NCBI RefSeq assembly: GCF_025833875.1
Contig: NZ_JAOYOD010000001.1
Location: 4,542,501 to 4,606,500, forward strand
Direction of reading: 5' to 3'
DNA: 64,000 bases
Source of the DNA: Reichenbachiella ulvae
GTDB lineage: Bacteria; Bacteroidota; Bacteroidia; Cytophagales; Cyclobacteriaceae
Of the stretch, positions 41,184 to 51,100 are shown in pieces; the stretch's first letter is position 1, and every line of letters begins with the position of its first letter. The position numbers were made by a program, and so were the translations under genes. The notes under the pieces were generated by a model that saw only the letters and a program-made list of their open reading frames with translations, made no database searches and was not told the DNA's origin.

Positions 41184-42956
41184 TTGGAAACGAAAAAACT
41201 TAATATCCTCATACTGGAAAGCAATAAGAAAGATGCCGAAACGGCACTTTATGAGCTGAATCGTGCTGGCTTGGAGAACGATTACCTGATCGTGGATAAC
41301 CTGAAGGACTTTAAGCTTAAGCTTTTTGACTTTCTGCCTCATGTAATTATTTCGGATTACCATTTGCCAGATTGCACGGCTTTGGATGCCTACGAAATAT
41401 TGGGAGATATAACGATTCCTTTTATAATAGTGTCTGGTGTCGTTGGTGAGGAGAAAGCTGTGGAAGCTTTGAAGTCAGGCGTGACCGACTATGTGTCGAA
41501 GGATCACATTACTCGCCTACCGCTGGTGATCGAGCGTGCACTCAACGAGATGAAGGTGAACAGACAGAGAAAGTCTGTCGAGCATGAGCTGATCCAAAGT
41601 AAAGAGCGTCTGGAGCTGGCACTTGAGGGAACCAACCTTGGTGTGTGGGATCTGGATTTCATGTCCAATACCATAGTATATAATAAGAGGAGTCTTTCCA
41701 TTCTTGGTTTACCAGAGGAAGATGCCATTTTGGAGTTTGCCTACTTTCAAGGCTACAACAGTGCTCAGCGGGATTTGCTCCAAAAAGAAATGCAGAATCA
41801 CATAGATGGAAAAACGCCAATTTTTGATCAGGAGTTTTGTATCAACAAGCATGAGGATGGCTCGGAAAAATGGGTGTTGGTAAGAGGAAAGGTGATTCGT
41901 AGAGCCCCGGATGGTACAGCGCTTCGGGCATCTGGTACGCTGTTGGACGTGACAGAAAAGAAAGTCAACGAAGAGAAGCTAAAGAAGAATCAGGCGATTT
42001 TGGAGAATGCTGAGGCTGTCGCACATATTGGTAGTTTCGAGTGGCTGCCAAAATCTTCTCGTTTTATTTATTCGGATGGCTTTGCTGAGATTTTTGGGCT
42101 TGAGAAGAAAAAGGTGCACCGAAACATCATTGAGATTTATAAGCAGAGGATTCATAAACAAGATCAGCCCTATCTCAATGAAATCATTTTTGGCAAAAAG
42201 GAGTTTTATGACATAGAACATCGGATTATCATGCCAGATGAAGAAGTTCGTATCCTGAGAAATTCAGGAAACATCAAGCACGATGAGAATGGCGAAATAG
42301 AATCCATCATGGGGATCGTCCAGGATATCACCGAGCAAAGAGAAATTAGCAAGTCTATTTTCAATGCTCAGCACGAGGAACGCAGCAGGATTGCGCGTGA
42401 TATTCATGATGGTATTGGTCAGATGTTGGTAGCGACCAAGTTCAAAATTTCTTCACTGGACGTGCCTGAAGATGATTTTGCTATCGCTCAAAAGGAACAA
42501 ATAGAAGAACTCTTGGCTACTACATTGGATGAAGTACGTCGGGTGTCTCGCAATATGTCCAACCGTCATTTGGAAGAATTTGGACTACAGAAAACCATGG
42601 AGTATCTGGTAGAACAGATAGAGAATATGGGGGACTTTCATGTCACCTCATATATAGATATACCAGAGGACTATGACATGGAACTATCTAGTGCCATCTA
42701 TCGAATAGCGCAGGAGGCCACCAACAACATAATCAAATATGCAAAAGCAAGTAATGTGAATATAAAGGTGGAATCTACCAATCAAAACATTATATTAGAA
42801 GTCACAGATGATGGCGTAGGATTTGATACAGAAAATAATTGGAATGGTATTAAAAATATGAAAGAAAGAACATCTTTGCAGAACGGACATTTTGAGATAA
42901 GTTCTACAGAGGGAGAAGGTACCACTATCAAATCCTGGTTTCCGTTGAATACTTAA
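41184..42956 (+). CDS. sensor histidine kinase: receiver, two PAS, HisKA_3/HATPase
   Basis: 590 residues, soluble. Order: N-terminal receiver-like domain (8-130, with IISDYHLP phospho-acceptor Asp and IIVSGVVGEEKAVEALKSGVTDYVSKD), PAS/PAC (about 140-265), second PAS/PAC (about 270-390), then a NarL-partner-type dimerisation domain with EERSRIARDIHDGIGQML (phospho-His near 407) and HATPase (YRIAQEATNNIIKYAKA, then DDGVGFD and GIKNMKERT). The start is a TTG at 41184; no ATG is near. It lies 12 bp before a LuxR-type response regulator, its evident partner. The cue is unknown and probably cytoplasmic. Confidence 0.9.
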   Translation: METKKLNILILESNKKDAETALYELNRAGLENDYLIVDNLKDFKLKLFDFLPHVIISDYHLPDCTALDAYEILGDITIPFIIVSGVVGEEKAVEALKSGVTDYVSKDHITRLPLVIERALNEMKVNRQRKSVEHELIQSKERLELALEGTNLGVWDLDFMSNTIVYNKRSLSILGLPEEDAILEFAYFQGYNSAQRDLLQKEMQNHIDGKTPIFDQEFCINKHEDGSEKWVLVRGKVIRRAPDGTALRASGTLLDVTEKKVNEEKLKKNQAILENAEAVAHIGSFEWLPKSSRFIYSDGFAEIFGLEKKKVHRNIIEIYKQRIHKQDQPYLNEIIFGKKEFYDIEHRIIMPDEEVRILRNSGNIKHDENGEIESIMGIVQDITEQREISKSIFNAQHEERSRIARDIHDGIGQMLVATKFKISSLDVPEDDFAIAQKEQIEELLATTLDEVRRVSRNMSNRHLEEFGLQKTMEYLVEQIENMGDFHVTSYIDIPEDYDMELSSAIYRIAQEATNNIIKYAKASNVNIKVESTNQNIILEVTDDGVGFDTENNWNGIKNMKERTSLQNGHFEISSTEGEGTTIKSWFPLNT

Positions 42957-42968
42957 GACCTAAAACCT

Positions 42969-43625
42969 ATGTCGAAAACGAATATTCTGGTTGTTGATGA
43001 TCACTCTCTTGTAAGAGAAGGGATAATTACTATGTTGTCTATTTATGATGATTTCGAAATCATCGGAGATGCCGAGAGTGGCGAAAAAGCTTTGGTCAAA
43101 ATAGAAGAGCAAAAGCCGGATGTCATTTTGCTGGATATTAATATGCCAGGTATGAATGGTATCGAGACAGCAAAGAAGGTGCTGACAGACTATGAGGGCA
43201 TCAAAATCATTATTCTTTCGATGGAGGTGACTCAGGATCATATCTCTGAAGCCATCAAGGCAGGTGTGTCTGGCTATTTGGCCAAGGATACAAAGAAGGA
43301 AATTTTGGCAGAGGCCATCAGAAAGGTGATGGAAGGAGAGCAGTATTTTGGAGACAAAATCTCTGAGGTTATTTTCAAAGGATTTTACAAACAAAGCAAG
43401 GGCGAGCAAGTAGCGAAAGAAAACAAAGACCTAAGTAAACGTGAAGTTGAGGTACTAAGACAAATTGCCTCGGGTCTATCTAACCGTGAGATCGCAGACA
43501 AGCTATTTATTTCTATTCGTACGGTAGATGCGCATCGTAATCATATCATGCAAAAGCTAAGCATGAAGAGCACTGCTCAGCTGGTAAAGTATGCGATCAA
43601 AGAGAAAATTATTGATCTCGAATAG
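42969..43625 (+). CDS. LuxR/NarL-family response regulator
   Basis: 218 residues. Receiver domain (4-120) with VVDDHSLVREG (acidic pair), VILLDINMPGMNG (phospho-acceptor Asp near 56) and ILSMEVTQDHISEAIKAGVSGYLAKD (Thr/Ser and Lys switch region). C-terminal GerE helix-turn-helix (about 150-215) with LSKREVEVLRQIASGLSNREIADKLFISIRTVDAHRNHIMQKL. It forms a two-component pair with the upstream kinase. The six-unit hairpin array follows 366 bp downstream and could be transcribed by read-through from this operon. Confidence 0.95.
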   Translation: MSKTNILVVDDHSLVREGIITMLSIYDDFEIIGDAESGEKALVKIEEQKPDVILLDINMPGMNGIETAKKVLTDYEGIKIIILSMEVTQDHISEAIKAGVSGYLAKDTKKEILAEAIRKVMEGEQYFGDKISEVIFKGFYKQSKGEQVAKENKDLSKREVEVLRQIASGLSNREIADKLFISIRTVDAHRNHIMQKLSMKSTAQLVKYAIKEKIIDLE

Positions 43626-43990
43626 ATCATAATTTCCAATTCCCTCAATTTTATAGGTAAATTTCTTACTATCAGATTTTACATTTTGGCATTTCACTAC
43701 TAATAGTGAGATTGGGTAAGAATAACTCTGTCCTTTCTGTAGACTAGGTCACTGGTTTAGTTACAAAAAAATATTAAAATAGTGCAAGTGTTATTTCGTT
43801 TTTAGACTTTTTGAGCACTTCCATTCTCCAATATTCCTAAAATATTTTTTAAGCGAATCCTCTATTTTTTCCAGTCTTTTTTGCTTCTACTTTTGATATG
43901 TGATTGAAACTTAAATGATTCATCACTCTCTGACAAGATCCAGAGATTAGCTAAAGAAAGAAACTGTCACAAAAGGTGACTTATAAGATA
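43626..43990. other. 365-bp non-coding region before the repeat array
   Basis: AT-rich with no credible frame on either strand. The only structure I see is a small hairpin GTCAC/GTGAC (43966-43970 with 43976-43980) directly before the first repeat. No obvious terminator follows the response regulator gene, which leaves read-through into the array possible. Confidence 0.6.
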
Positions 43991-44450
43991 CGGGATAATA
44001 CAGGTGGATTAAAAGGGTTGTTGCAAAGCGACAACTCTTTTTTAAACTCTTCCTTACTTATCAAAAGACACGGGATAATACAGGTGGATTAAAAGGGTTG
44101 TTGCAGAGCGACAGCTCTTTTTTAAACTCTTCCTCATTTATCGAAAGACACGGGATAATACAGGTGGATTAAAAGGGTTGTTGCAGAGCGATAACTCTTT
44201 TTTAAACTCTTCCTTACTTATCAAAAGACACGGGATAATACAGGTGGATTAAAAGGGTTGTTGCAAAGCGACAGCTCTTTTTTAAACTCTTCCTCATTTA
44301 TCAAAAGACACGGGATAATACAGGTGGATTAAAAGGGTTGTTGCAGAGCGACAGCTCTTTTTTAAACTCTTCCTTACTTATCGAAAGACACGGGAAAATA
44401 CAGGTGGATTAAAAGGGTTGTTCGAACGAACGGCCTTTTTTTTTGTCTTA
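43991..44450 (+). repeat. six-unit 80-bp tandem array of hairpin repeats
   Basis: Units begin at 43991, 44071, 44151, 44231, 44311 and 44391 with CGGGATAATACAGGTGGATT (CGGGAAAATA in the last). Units 1-5 are exactly 80 bp and differ at only a few positions; the sixth diverges after the first 30 or so bases. Each unit holds AAAAGGGTTGTTGC, a 3-nt loop and GCGAC(A/G)(A/G)CTCTTTT-type sequence, a 14-bp stem followed by T. Every variant in the 3' arm (ACAAC, ACAGC, ATAAC) still pairs with the unchanged 5' arm using G-U pairs, which points to selection on RNA. The 80-bp period is not a multiple of 3, so this is not a repeat protein. There are no spacers, so it is not CRISPR. Confidence 0.9.
44411..44445 (+). 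terminator. terminator formed by the sixth repeat
   Basis: The last unit keeps AAAAGGGTTGTTCG as 5' arm but has a new 3' arm CGAACGGCCTTTT, pairing fully except for one bulged G. It is followed by a run of nine T in total. This is a stronger intrinsic terminator than the hairpins in units 1-5, where most T are already in the stem. Confidence 0.75.
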
Positions 44451-44474
44451 TTCTCAAAGTTTCATCCCTATACA

Positions 44475-44482
44475 TATCTTTG
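44475..44482 (+). promoter_or_regulatory. -7 promoter element of the LolD-type gene
   Basis: TATCTTTG matches TAnnTTTG exactly, 15 bp before the ATG at 44498. A TTG possible start at 44480 lies inside this box, which favours the downstream ATG. No clear -33 element at standard spacing. Confidence 0.5.
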
Positions 44483-44497
44483 TCGGCTAACGAAACC

Positions 44498-45154
44498 ATG
44501 ATGCTTCAAGCCACAAACATTCATAAAACATACGGAGATCTCGAAGTACTGAAAGGAATCGACTTGAATGTCGAGTCTGGTGAGATTATATCAATAGTAG
44601 GTGAGTCTGGAGCAGGTAAGAGTACATTGCTGCAAATCTTGGGCACTCTGGATTTTCCAGACCAGGGTAGCGTTGTTATCAATGGAAAGGACATTACCGC
44701 ACTTCGTCAAAAGGATTTATCTAAATTTCGTAATCAGGAGATCGGTTTCGTTTTTCAATTCCATAATCTGTTGCCAGAGTTTTCTTTGAAGGAGAACATT
44801 TGTATGCCGGCTTTTATTCAAGGTCGAAAGGGTAGAGAATTAGAGGAATATGCTTCTTATCTGATGGATTTGCTGGGTATTGGTAGGAGAAGTGAGCACA
44901 AACCTGCTCAAGTCTCCGGTGGAGAACTACAAAGAGCTGCCGTGGCCCGTGCTTTGATCAATAAGCCTTCACTGATATTCGCAGATGAGCCAAGTGGTAA
45001 TTTGGATTCCAAGAATGCAGAGGAGCTACATGGCCTTTTTTTCAAATTGCAAAAAGAATTCGGTCAGGCATTTGTCATCGTCACACACAATGTCTCCCTG
45101 GCTGAGATGGCTGATAGAAAAATCACTATTCAGGATGGAATGATTCTTAGCTGA
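44498..45154 (+). CDS. ABC transporter ATP-binding protein, LolD/MacB type
   Basis: 218 residues from ATG 44498 (another ATG at 44501). Complete ATPase: Walker A GESGAGKST, Q-loop VFQFHNLLPEFS, signature VSGGELQRAAVARAL, Walker B LIFADEPSGNLD, H-loop VTHN. The sequence is closest to the LolD/MacB group, which extracts lipoproteins or drives mechanotransmission with an FtsX-fold permease. No such permease gene is adjacent, so the partner must be elsewhere. It ends 3 bp before the EamA transporter start. Confidence 0.88.
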   Translation: MMLQATNIHKTYGDLEVLKGIDLNVESGEIISIVGESGAGKSTLLQILGTLDFPDQGSVVINGKDITALRQKDLSKFRNQEIGFVFQFHNLLPEFSLKENICMPAFIQGRKGRELEEYASYLMDLLGIGRRSEHKPAQVSGGELQRAAVARALINKPSLIFADEPSGNLDSKNAEELHGLFFKLQKEFGQAFVIVTHNVSLAEMADRKITIQDGMILS

Positions 45155-45157
45155 TTG

Positions 45158-45991
45158 ATGAAGCTATCCAAGGGAATCCAATACATGTTTATCGCCTCAC
45201 TCGTCTTCTCATTGATGAAGGTGTGTGTCAAGCAAGTTTCGCATATTCCTGCAGTGGAGGTGATCATGTTTCGTTCCATTATATCTTTATCCATATGCGT
45301 TTTTTTTCTCTGGAGGCAAAAAGTATCCTTTTGGGGTAATAATAAGAAGGTTTTGATCATGAGAGGGGCGTCTGGTGCTATGGCGCTGGTTTTGTATTTT
45401 TCATTGCTACAACAAATCCCCCTTGCCGCTGCAGCCAGCATGCAATATTTGTCACCGATATTTTCTGCTGTTTTAGGTGTTTTCATAGTGAGAGAAAAAG
45501 TGACATGGAAGCAATGTTTGTTTTTTGCGATTTCTTTCGCGGGAGCACTTGTCATTACCGGAGTAGATGTCCGTATTGGCGCCATTCATTTGGTGACTGG
45601 AGTAGCAGCAGCCTTATTTACTGGCCTGGCTTACAATTTTGTTCGTAAGCTGAAAACTTCTGAACATCCGCTTGTTATCATCTTGTATTTCCCCATGGTG
45701 ACTTTGCCAATTGTGGGTGTGGCTAGTTATTTTCTGTGGGTGACTCCAGAGGGATGGGACTGGATGTATTTGCTTCTCGTGGGAGTATCTACTCAGATTG
45801 CCCAATTCTTTATGACCAAATCCTACCAGTTGGAAGAAATATCCACTGTTTCTATCATCAACTATACGGGTCTGCTTTATTCGATAGCCTTTGGTTTTGT
45901 GATCTTTGGCGAGACCTACGAATGGTTGAGCTATGTAGGTATGGCCTTAGTGATCGTAGGAGTGATCCTCAATATTAAGTTGAAGAAATAG
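45158..45991 (+). CDS. EamA/DMT family transporter
   Basis: 277 residues from the ATG at 45158, with about ten membrane helices arranged as two EamA repeats (for example LVFSLMKVCVKQVSHIPAVEVIMFRSIISL in repeat one, ISTVSIINYTGLLYSIAFGFVIFGE in repeat two). The family exports metabolites, amino acids or nucleotide-like compounds; the substrate is unknown. It is translationally close to the LolD-type gene. Confidence 0.88.
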   Translation: MKLSKGIQYMFIASLVFSLMKVCVKQVSHIPAVEVIMFRSIISLSICVFFLWRQKVSFWGNNKKVLIMRGASGAMALVLYFSLLQQIPLAAAASMQYLSPIFSAVLGVFIVREKVTWKQCLFFAISFAGALVITGVDVRIGAIHLVTGVAAALFTGLAYNFVRKLKTSEHPLVIILYFPMVTLPIVGVASYFLWVTPEGWDWMYLLLVGVSTQIAQFFMTKSYQLEEISTVSIINYTGLLYSIAFGFVIFGETYEWLSYVGMALVIVGVILNIKLKK

Positions 45992-46039
45992 GCCAAAATG
46001 CTCAATCAGTCTTTCTGTTTTCAAAGGCCGAACATTTCC

Positions 46040-46070
46040 TTTCTCACTTTTCTGAAGAATATTATTTTTG
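46040..46070 (+). promoter_or_regulatory. yebC promoter candidate
   Basis: TTTC (46040-46043, one mismatch to TTTG), 19 bp, then TATTTTTG (46063-46070), a perfect TAnnTTTG, 21 bp before the yebC ATG. Confidence 0.5.
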
Positions 46071-46091
46071 AATTACTAAATCAATAGGATT

Positions 46092-46844
46092 ATGTCAGGA
46101 CATAGTAAATGGTCTACAATCAAGAGAAAGAAGGGCGCGCTGGATGCTAAGCGAGGGAAAATGTTCTCACGTCTGAGTAAAGAAATAACGATTGCTGTGA
46201 AAGAGGGCAATAGCGGTGATCCTGAAGGAAACCCTCGATTGCGATTAGCGATTCAAAATGCTAAAGGCTCCAATATGCCTAAAGACAACATAGAAAGGGC
46301 CATCAAGAAAGGACTGGGCGGAGATGTGGAGTCGTACATAGAACAGACTTTCGAGGGATATGCAGCACATGGTGTGGCGGTTTTTGTAGAATGCCTTACT
46401 GACAATCAAAATCGGACGGTGCAGGAAGTTCGTGCTGCTTTCAATAAGTGCAATGGAAGCTTAGGCACGAATGGCTCTCTTGAATTCATATTTGACCGAA
46501 AGGGAGTCTTTTCACTTCCTCTTCCCGAGGATATGGATCAGGATGAATTTCAGCTGGAGATCATCGATGCTGGAGCCGAAGATGTCGTAATAGAGGATGC
46601 ATTTATAACCGTTTTTTGTCAAATGGAGGATTTTGGGTCTCTCAATAAGAAATTTGAGGAACTCGGCCTTTCACTCGAGAATGCAGAGCTTCAGCGAATC
46701 CCAAATACCACCAAGGATCTGGATGACGAAGGCTTCAAGGAAGTGATGAAATTGATAGATATATTAGAGGACAACGACGATGTGCAGAAGGTTTGGCATA
46801 ACCTGGAAGTCGGGGATGGACAGGAAGAGTTGTTAGAGAATTGA
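46092..46844 (+). CDS. yebC: YebC/PmpR family protein
   Basis: 250 residues, normal. Starts with the family hallmark MSGHSKWSTIKRKKGALDAKRGKMFSRL, followed by NPRLRLAIQNAKGSNMPKDNIERAIKKG and the GYAAHGVAVFVECLTDNQNRTVQEVR block. YebC proteins bind DNA as regulators, and recent work links some to easing ribosome stalls at proline runs. It has its own promoter and is probably monocistronic. Confidence 0.95.
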   Translation: MSGHSKWSTIKRKKGALDAKRGKMFSRLSKEITIAVKEGNSGDPEGNPRLRLAIQNAKGSNMPKDNIERAIKKGLGGDVESYIEQTFEGYAAHGVAVFVECLTDNQNRTVQEVRAAFNKCNGSLGTNGSLEFIFDRKGVFSLPLPEDMDQDEFQLEIIDAGAEDVVIEDAFITVFCQMEDFGSLNKKFEELGLSLENAELQRIPNTTKDLDDEGFKEVMKLIDILEDNDDVQKVWHNLEVGDGQEELLEN

Positions 46845-46888
46845 TCTTGTCGTATTATATTGAGGAATAATTCAATCCACCACTTTTG

Positions 46889-48049
46889 ATGAACCAACGT
46901 TTTACCTACTTACTAATTCTCGTCTTGTTTGTTGTCACATCTGCGATGGCACAAGATGCTTCCGGACAAGCAGCCGATACGCTAAGCGGCAAGGCACCAG
47001 TAGTTACTAAATTCGATGCTTTCAATAAAAAGGCGGAAGTGCTATTTCAGATTATTCCTTTTCCCATTTATTCCTATTCTCAAGAAACGGGTCAGGTTTA
47101 TGGTTTGGTCAAGTATAATTTGCTTGACATTGTAAAGGGAGATACAGTGAGTAGCCCTTCTTCATTTAGTGCCCTGATATCCTCTTCCTCTTTGGGACAA
47201 TTCAAGTTTGTCTTGGGAAGTCGGACTTATCTCAATCAAAATAAGGTGGTATTTCAAGGGGAAGCTAGTTATATCAATTTTCCTCAATTCTTTTTAGGAA
47301 TAGGCAATGACGTAACCAGGGCAGGAATAGAAGAGATTTCTACCAAGAGTTTGAATTTTGTGAACTCCGCTTTTTTCGCTGTTAATGATGAGAAGAAGGT
47401 GTATGCAGGCGTAGCTCAAGAGTTTCGCAATTATTTCGAAGTAGAAAAGGACAGTAGTAGTTATTTGATTATCAATGAAGTGCCCGGATATCAGGGAGGT
47501 TCGATATCTGGGCTTGGACCGGCCATTATTTATGATACCAGAGATCACAGATACAATACCCGTACGGGTACTTATGTGGCCAGTAGTTTGAAGCACTTTG
47601 CCTCTTTTCTGGGAGGTGATTTTGAATATACTTCCTTTACGTTGGACGCCCGAAAATTTATCAACCCCTGGTACAACCATGTAGTAGGTTTTCAGGCTTA
47701 TACTCAGTTGAATCAGGGAGAAGTTCCCTTTTACGCCCTGGCCTTTCTGGGTGGATCAGAAAGAATGCGTGGATACTACGATGGCGCCATTCGTGACAAG
47801 GCGATAGCTGATGTGCAAGTAGAATACAGGATGCCTATTTGGAAAATATTCGGAATGGTAGCCTTTGCAGGTGCCGGTCGGGTGGCTCCAGACTATGCGG
47901 CCATGGAGTTGGACGATGTTTGGTTTAGTGGAGGATTGGGTCTTCGGGTGCTGGTGGATAGTAAAAACCGTGCGAATCTAAGGCTCGATTTTGGCTGGGG
48001 CGAGCAGGATGCCAAGGCATTTGTGATTGGGTTTACCGAATCGTTTTAA
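46889..48049 (+). CDS. BamA/TamA-like outer-membrane barrel protein
   Basis: 386 residues from the ATG at 46889 with a signal peptide (1-19, ending AMAQ). No POTRA domains are evident. The C-terminal part matches the surface-antigen (D15/Omp85) barrel: PAIIYDTRDHRYNTRTGTYVASSLKHF, then LGGSERMRGYYDGAIRDKAIADVQVEYRMP with the RGY-type L6 motif, ending with terminal Phe after FVIGFTESF. Short POTRA-less members are common in Bacteroidota and of unknown cargo. Confidence 0.82.
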   Translation: MNQRFTYLLILVLFVVTSAMAQDASGQAADTLSGKAPVVTKFDAFNKKAEVLFQIIPFPIYSYSQETGQVYGLVKYNLLDIVKGDTVSSPSSFSALISSSSLGQFKFVLGSRTYLNQNKVVFQGEASYINFPQFFLGIGNDVTRAGIEEISTKSLNFVNSAFFAVNDEKKVYAGVAQEFRNYFEVEKDSSSYLIINEVPGYQGGSISGLGPAIIYDTRDHRYNTRTGTYVASSLKHFASFLGGDFEYTSFTLDARKFINPWYNHVVGFQAYTQLNQGEVPFYALAFLGGSERMRGYYDGAIRDKAIADVQVEYRMPIWKIFGMVAFAGAGRVAPDYAAMELDDVWFSGGLGLRVLVDSKNRANLRLDFGWGEQDAKAFVIGFTESF

Positions 48050-48160
48050 GATTTTTCTGCTTTTTAATGGAATGTCTTAAATTCCTGATAAATAGGTGCT
48101 TTCATACTTGAATCGCCTAAGTGCACTATCATGCGCAGCATGTAGACTAAATCTAAATTT

Positions 48161-51100
48161 ATGAAAAGTACTATTCTGTTAATTACCTTGCTGATGGTTG
48201 TGATCACCCCCTGTGTTTCGCAAGGAGTATTCGAAGATTTTGAAGGAGACTTGAGTAGCTGGAATGGTGGAGCTACCTATACTCTTTCCCTTGAAACCAA
48301 TTCTGGTGGGCACGAGCTTCGTGCAACAGCTGATATTACACAGGCCGGTTATCAAAGCTTTGCTTTTGACTTTGCGGCAATCGATATGAGCCAAAATACC
48401 ACTGTTTCTTTGGTCATGCGAGCTTCTAAAAATGTATCTGTTCGACTGGATGTAGTGGATCAGAATGGAAGACAATCCAATGCCTATGCTGTTACGCATA
48501 ATGTGACAACAACAGATCAACTTTTTGTTTTTGATTTTGAAGGTAAGTTCGTTGATGAATATGGTAGCAATCCTGGCCCAATAGACCCTACACAAATTAA
48601 GGGCATTCGAATTCATTTCAATGCTGGAAGTACCTATACCGGAACTGTTTATCTGGATGATATAATAGTAGGAGCTATTGCTGATCCGGTAATTTGTTTG
48701 GTTGGATCTGGTGCGTTTGGACCGGTGCTGATCAACGACACAAAGGACATTGAATTAAAATTGATCAATCGAGGCGGTTCTGACTTGAATACAATTAGTG
48801 CCGATTTAAGCCCTGCTGTATTTACAGTCTCTAATTTGCCAACCTCTATTTCAGCCGGGAATTCCACTAATTTCAACATCCATTTTACGCCTTCTGCTCA
48901 GACAGACTTCTCAGGTCAAATTGCTTTTTCATCCAATGCCATCAATGGAGATGCTGCCGCAAGTCTTTCTGGTAGCGGTGTGTCCGAACCACCCCCGGGT
49001 GACTTGAATGGAATGGTTCGAGTCAATCAAATCGGATATTATGTAGGCCAAGAAAAGTTGGGTGTAGTTGTGGATGGAACCGAAGGCCAGGAGTTCAATA
49101 TTCGCTCTGTGGATTTAGAGACAATTTATTACACAGGGCAGTTGAGTGCACCGGCATATTGGAGCAAGTCTGAGGAAAATGTCTCTTTGGCTGATTTTAC
49201 GGATTTTGAAACCCCAGGCGAGTATGTTTTAGAAATCTACAATCTAGGTAGATCATATCCATTTGAGATCAAAAATAGTGTCTTTCATGAAGCGACTTTG
49301 GCTAGTCTAAAAGCTTATTATTATAACCGAGCATCGATGGAGTTGGATCCTGCATATGCCGGCCAATGGGCGAGAGCTGCTGGACATCCTGATACGGAAG
49401 TGGAAATACATGCCTCAGCAGCTACGGATGCGAGACCCGCAGGCACCAGGATTTCTTCTCCAAAAGGCTGGTACGATGCTGGCGACTTTGGTAAATATGT
49501 TGTGAATGGAGGGATTTCTGTTCATACTCTTTTGTGTGCTTATGAGGCTTTTGAACCATACTATGCTTCGCTCAATACCAATATCCCAGAAAGTAATAAT
49601 GCTATGCCTGATATATTGGATGAGGTTTTGTGGGAGTTGGAATGGATGCTTACTGTTCAGGATCCTGGAGATGGCGGAATTTACCATAAGGTGACTACAG
49701 CCAACTTTACAGGATCTGTAATGCCTGCTGAGGCGAATGGTCAACGTTATGCGCTTAAGAAATCAACTGTAGCCTCCCTCAATTTTGCTGCAGTCATGGC
49801 TCAGGCGGCCAGAGTATATGAACCCTTTGATCCGGTTTTAGCTACTCGATTTTTGAATGCAGCCATATATGCCTACCAATGGTCGAAGGATAATCCAATA
49901 GAATACTACAATCAGAATGCAGTTAATCAGGAATTCGAGCCAGATGTGTTTACAGGGGAATATGGTGATTACCAATCCCTCGCGGACGAGTTTAACTGGG
50001 CAGCGATGGAGCTATATATTACCACACAACAAGTTGAGTATTTTGATGATATCAATTTTGGGCTTACAGTAGATGTGCCGGGTTGGGCAAATACAAATAC
50101 ACTTGGTTATTTATCCTTGATTAACAACAAAGATCTTCTAACTGCGGATATTGATATCTCAGGAGTAGAAAGTCAGTTGCTGTCAACTGCGGAAAATTTG
50201 AAATCCAAAAGAGCGTCTTCACCTTATCAGACGTCTCACGAAAATTTTTATTGGGGCTCTAATTCAGCAGCAGGTAACGAAGGCTTTATTACTTTATTTG
50301 CCTATCTACTTACAGCGGATGAGGCATACCTGAAAACAAGCTTAGGTGCAGTAGATTATATGCTGGGAAGAAACCCAGTCAACTATAGTTTTTTGACTGG
50401 TTTTGGGAGCAATTCTGTGATGAATATTCACCATCGTCAATCTCAGGCGGATGGTATTGAGGCACCTGTACCGGGATTTGTGGCAGGAGGTGCTGATGGT
50501 ACCTGGCAACAAAATGGTATATGTCCAGGGACTGATTTTGGTGATGTCCCTGCCAAGGCATTTTTGGATATGGAATGTGCATATAGCATGACAGAAGTAA
50601 CGATCAATTGGAATGCACCTTTTGTGTTCTTGTTCGGAGCTTTTGAATCAATGGACAACAATACACGGGCTAGTGCCCCTCCATTGGCTCCCAGTGATTT
50701 TACAGCCATTCCTTCCGAAAATTCCATTGCACTGAACTGGACTGATAATGCGACCAATGAAGAAGGGTATCATGTTTATCGTCTATCAAATGGTAAATAT
50801 GAATGGTTGGCAACATTGGATGCCAATGAGATAAGTTTCACAACTGATGAGTTTAGCGAGAGGTTTATTATTAAGGCTTTCAATAATGATGGTATATCAG
50901 CCAATGTAACAGTCGAAGTAGAGACTCTGGAGACTCCTACTCAATTGTCAGCGACGGCACTTTCTGAATCAGAAATACAAATCCAATGGATGGACAATTC
51001 TACTAGTGAAACGGACTATGTAATAGAGAGAGCCATGCAAGAGAACGGGGATTTTGTTGCAATTGCTACTTTGGAAGCCAATTCGACCAATTACATCGAT

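Noticed and set aside
43780..43791. TAGTGCAAGTGT as a third TetR operator
   Set aside because: Only the left arm plus a few bases matches the sites at 37713-37756; the right arm is missing, so chance cannot be excluded.
43991..44450. 80-bp repeats as a CRISPR array
   Set aside because: The repeats are directly contiguous with no unique spacers, unit length is far above CRISPR repeats, and no cas gene is near.
43991..44450. 80-bp repeats as a repeat protein gene
   Set aside because: The period is not a multiple of 3, so each unit changes frame, and no frame stays open across units on either strand.
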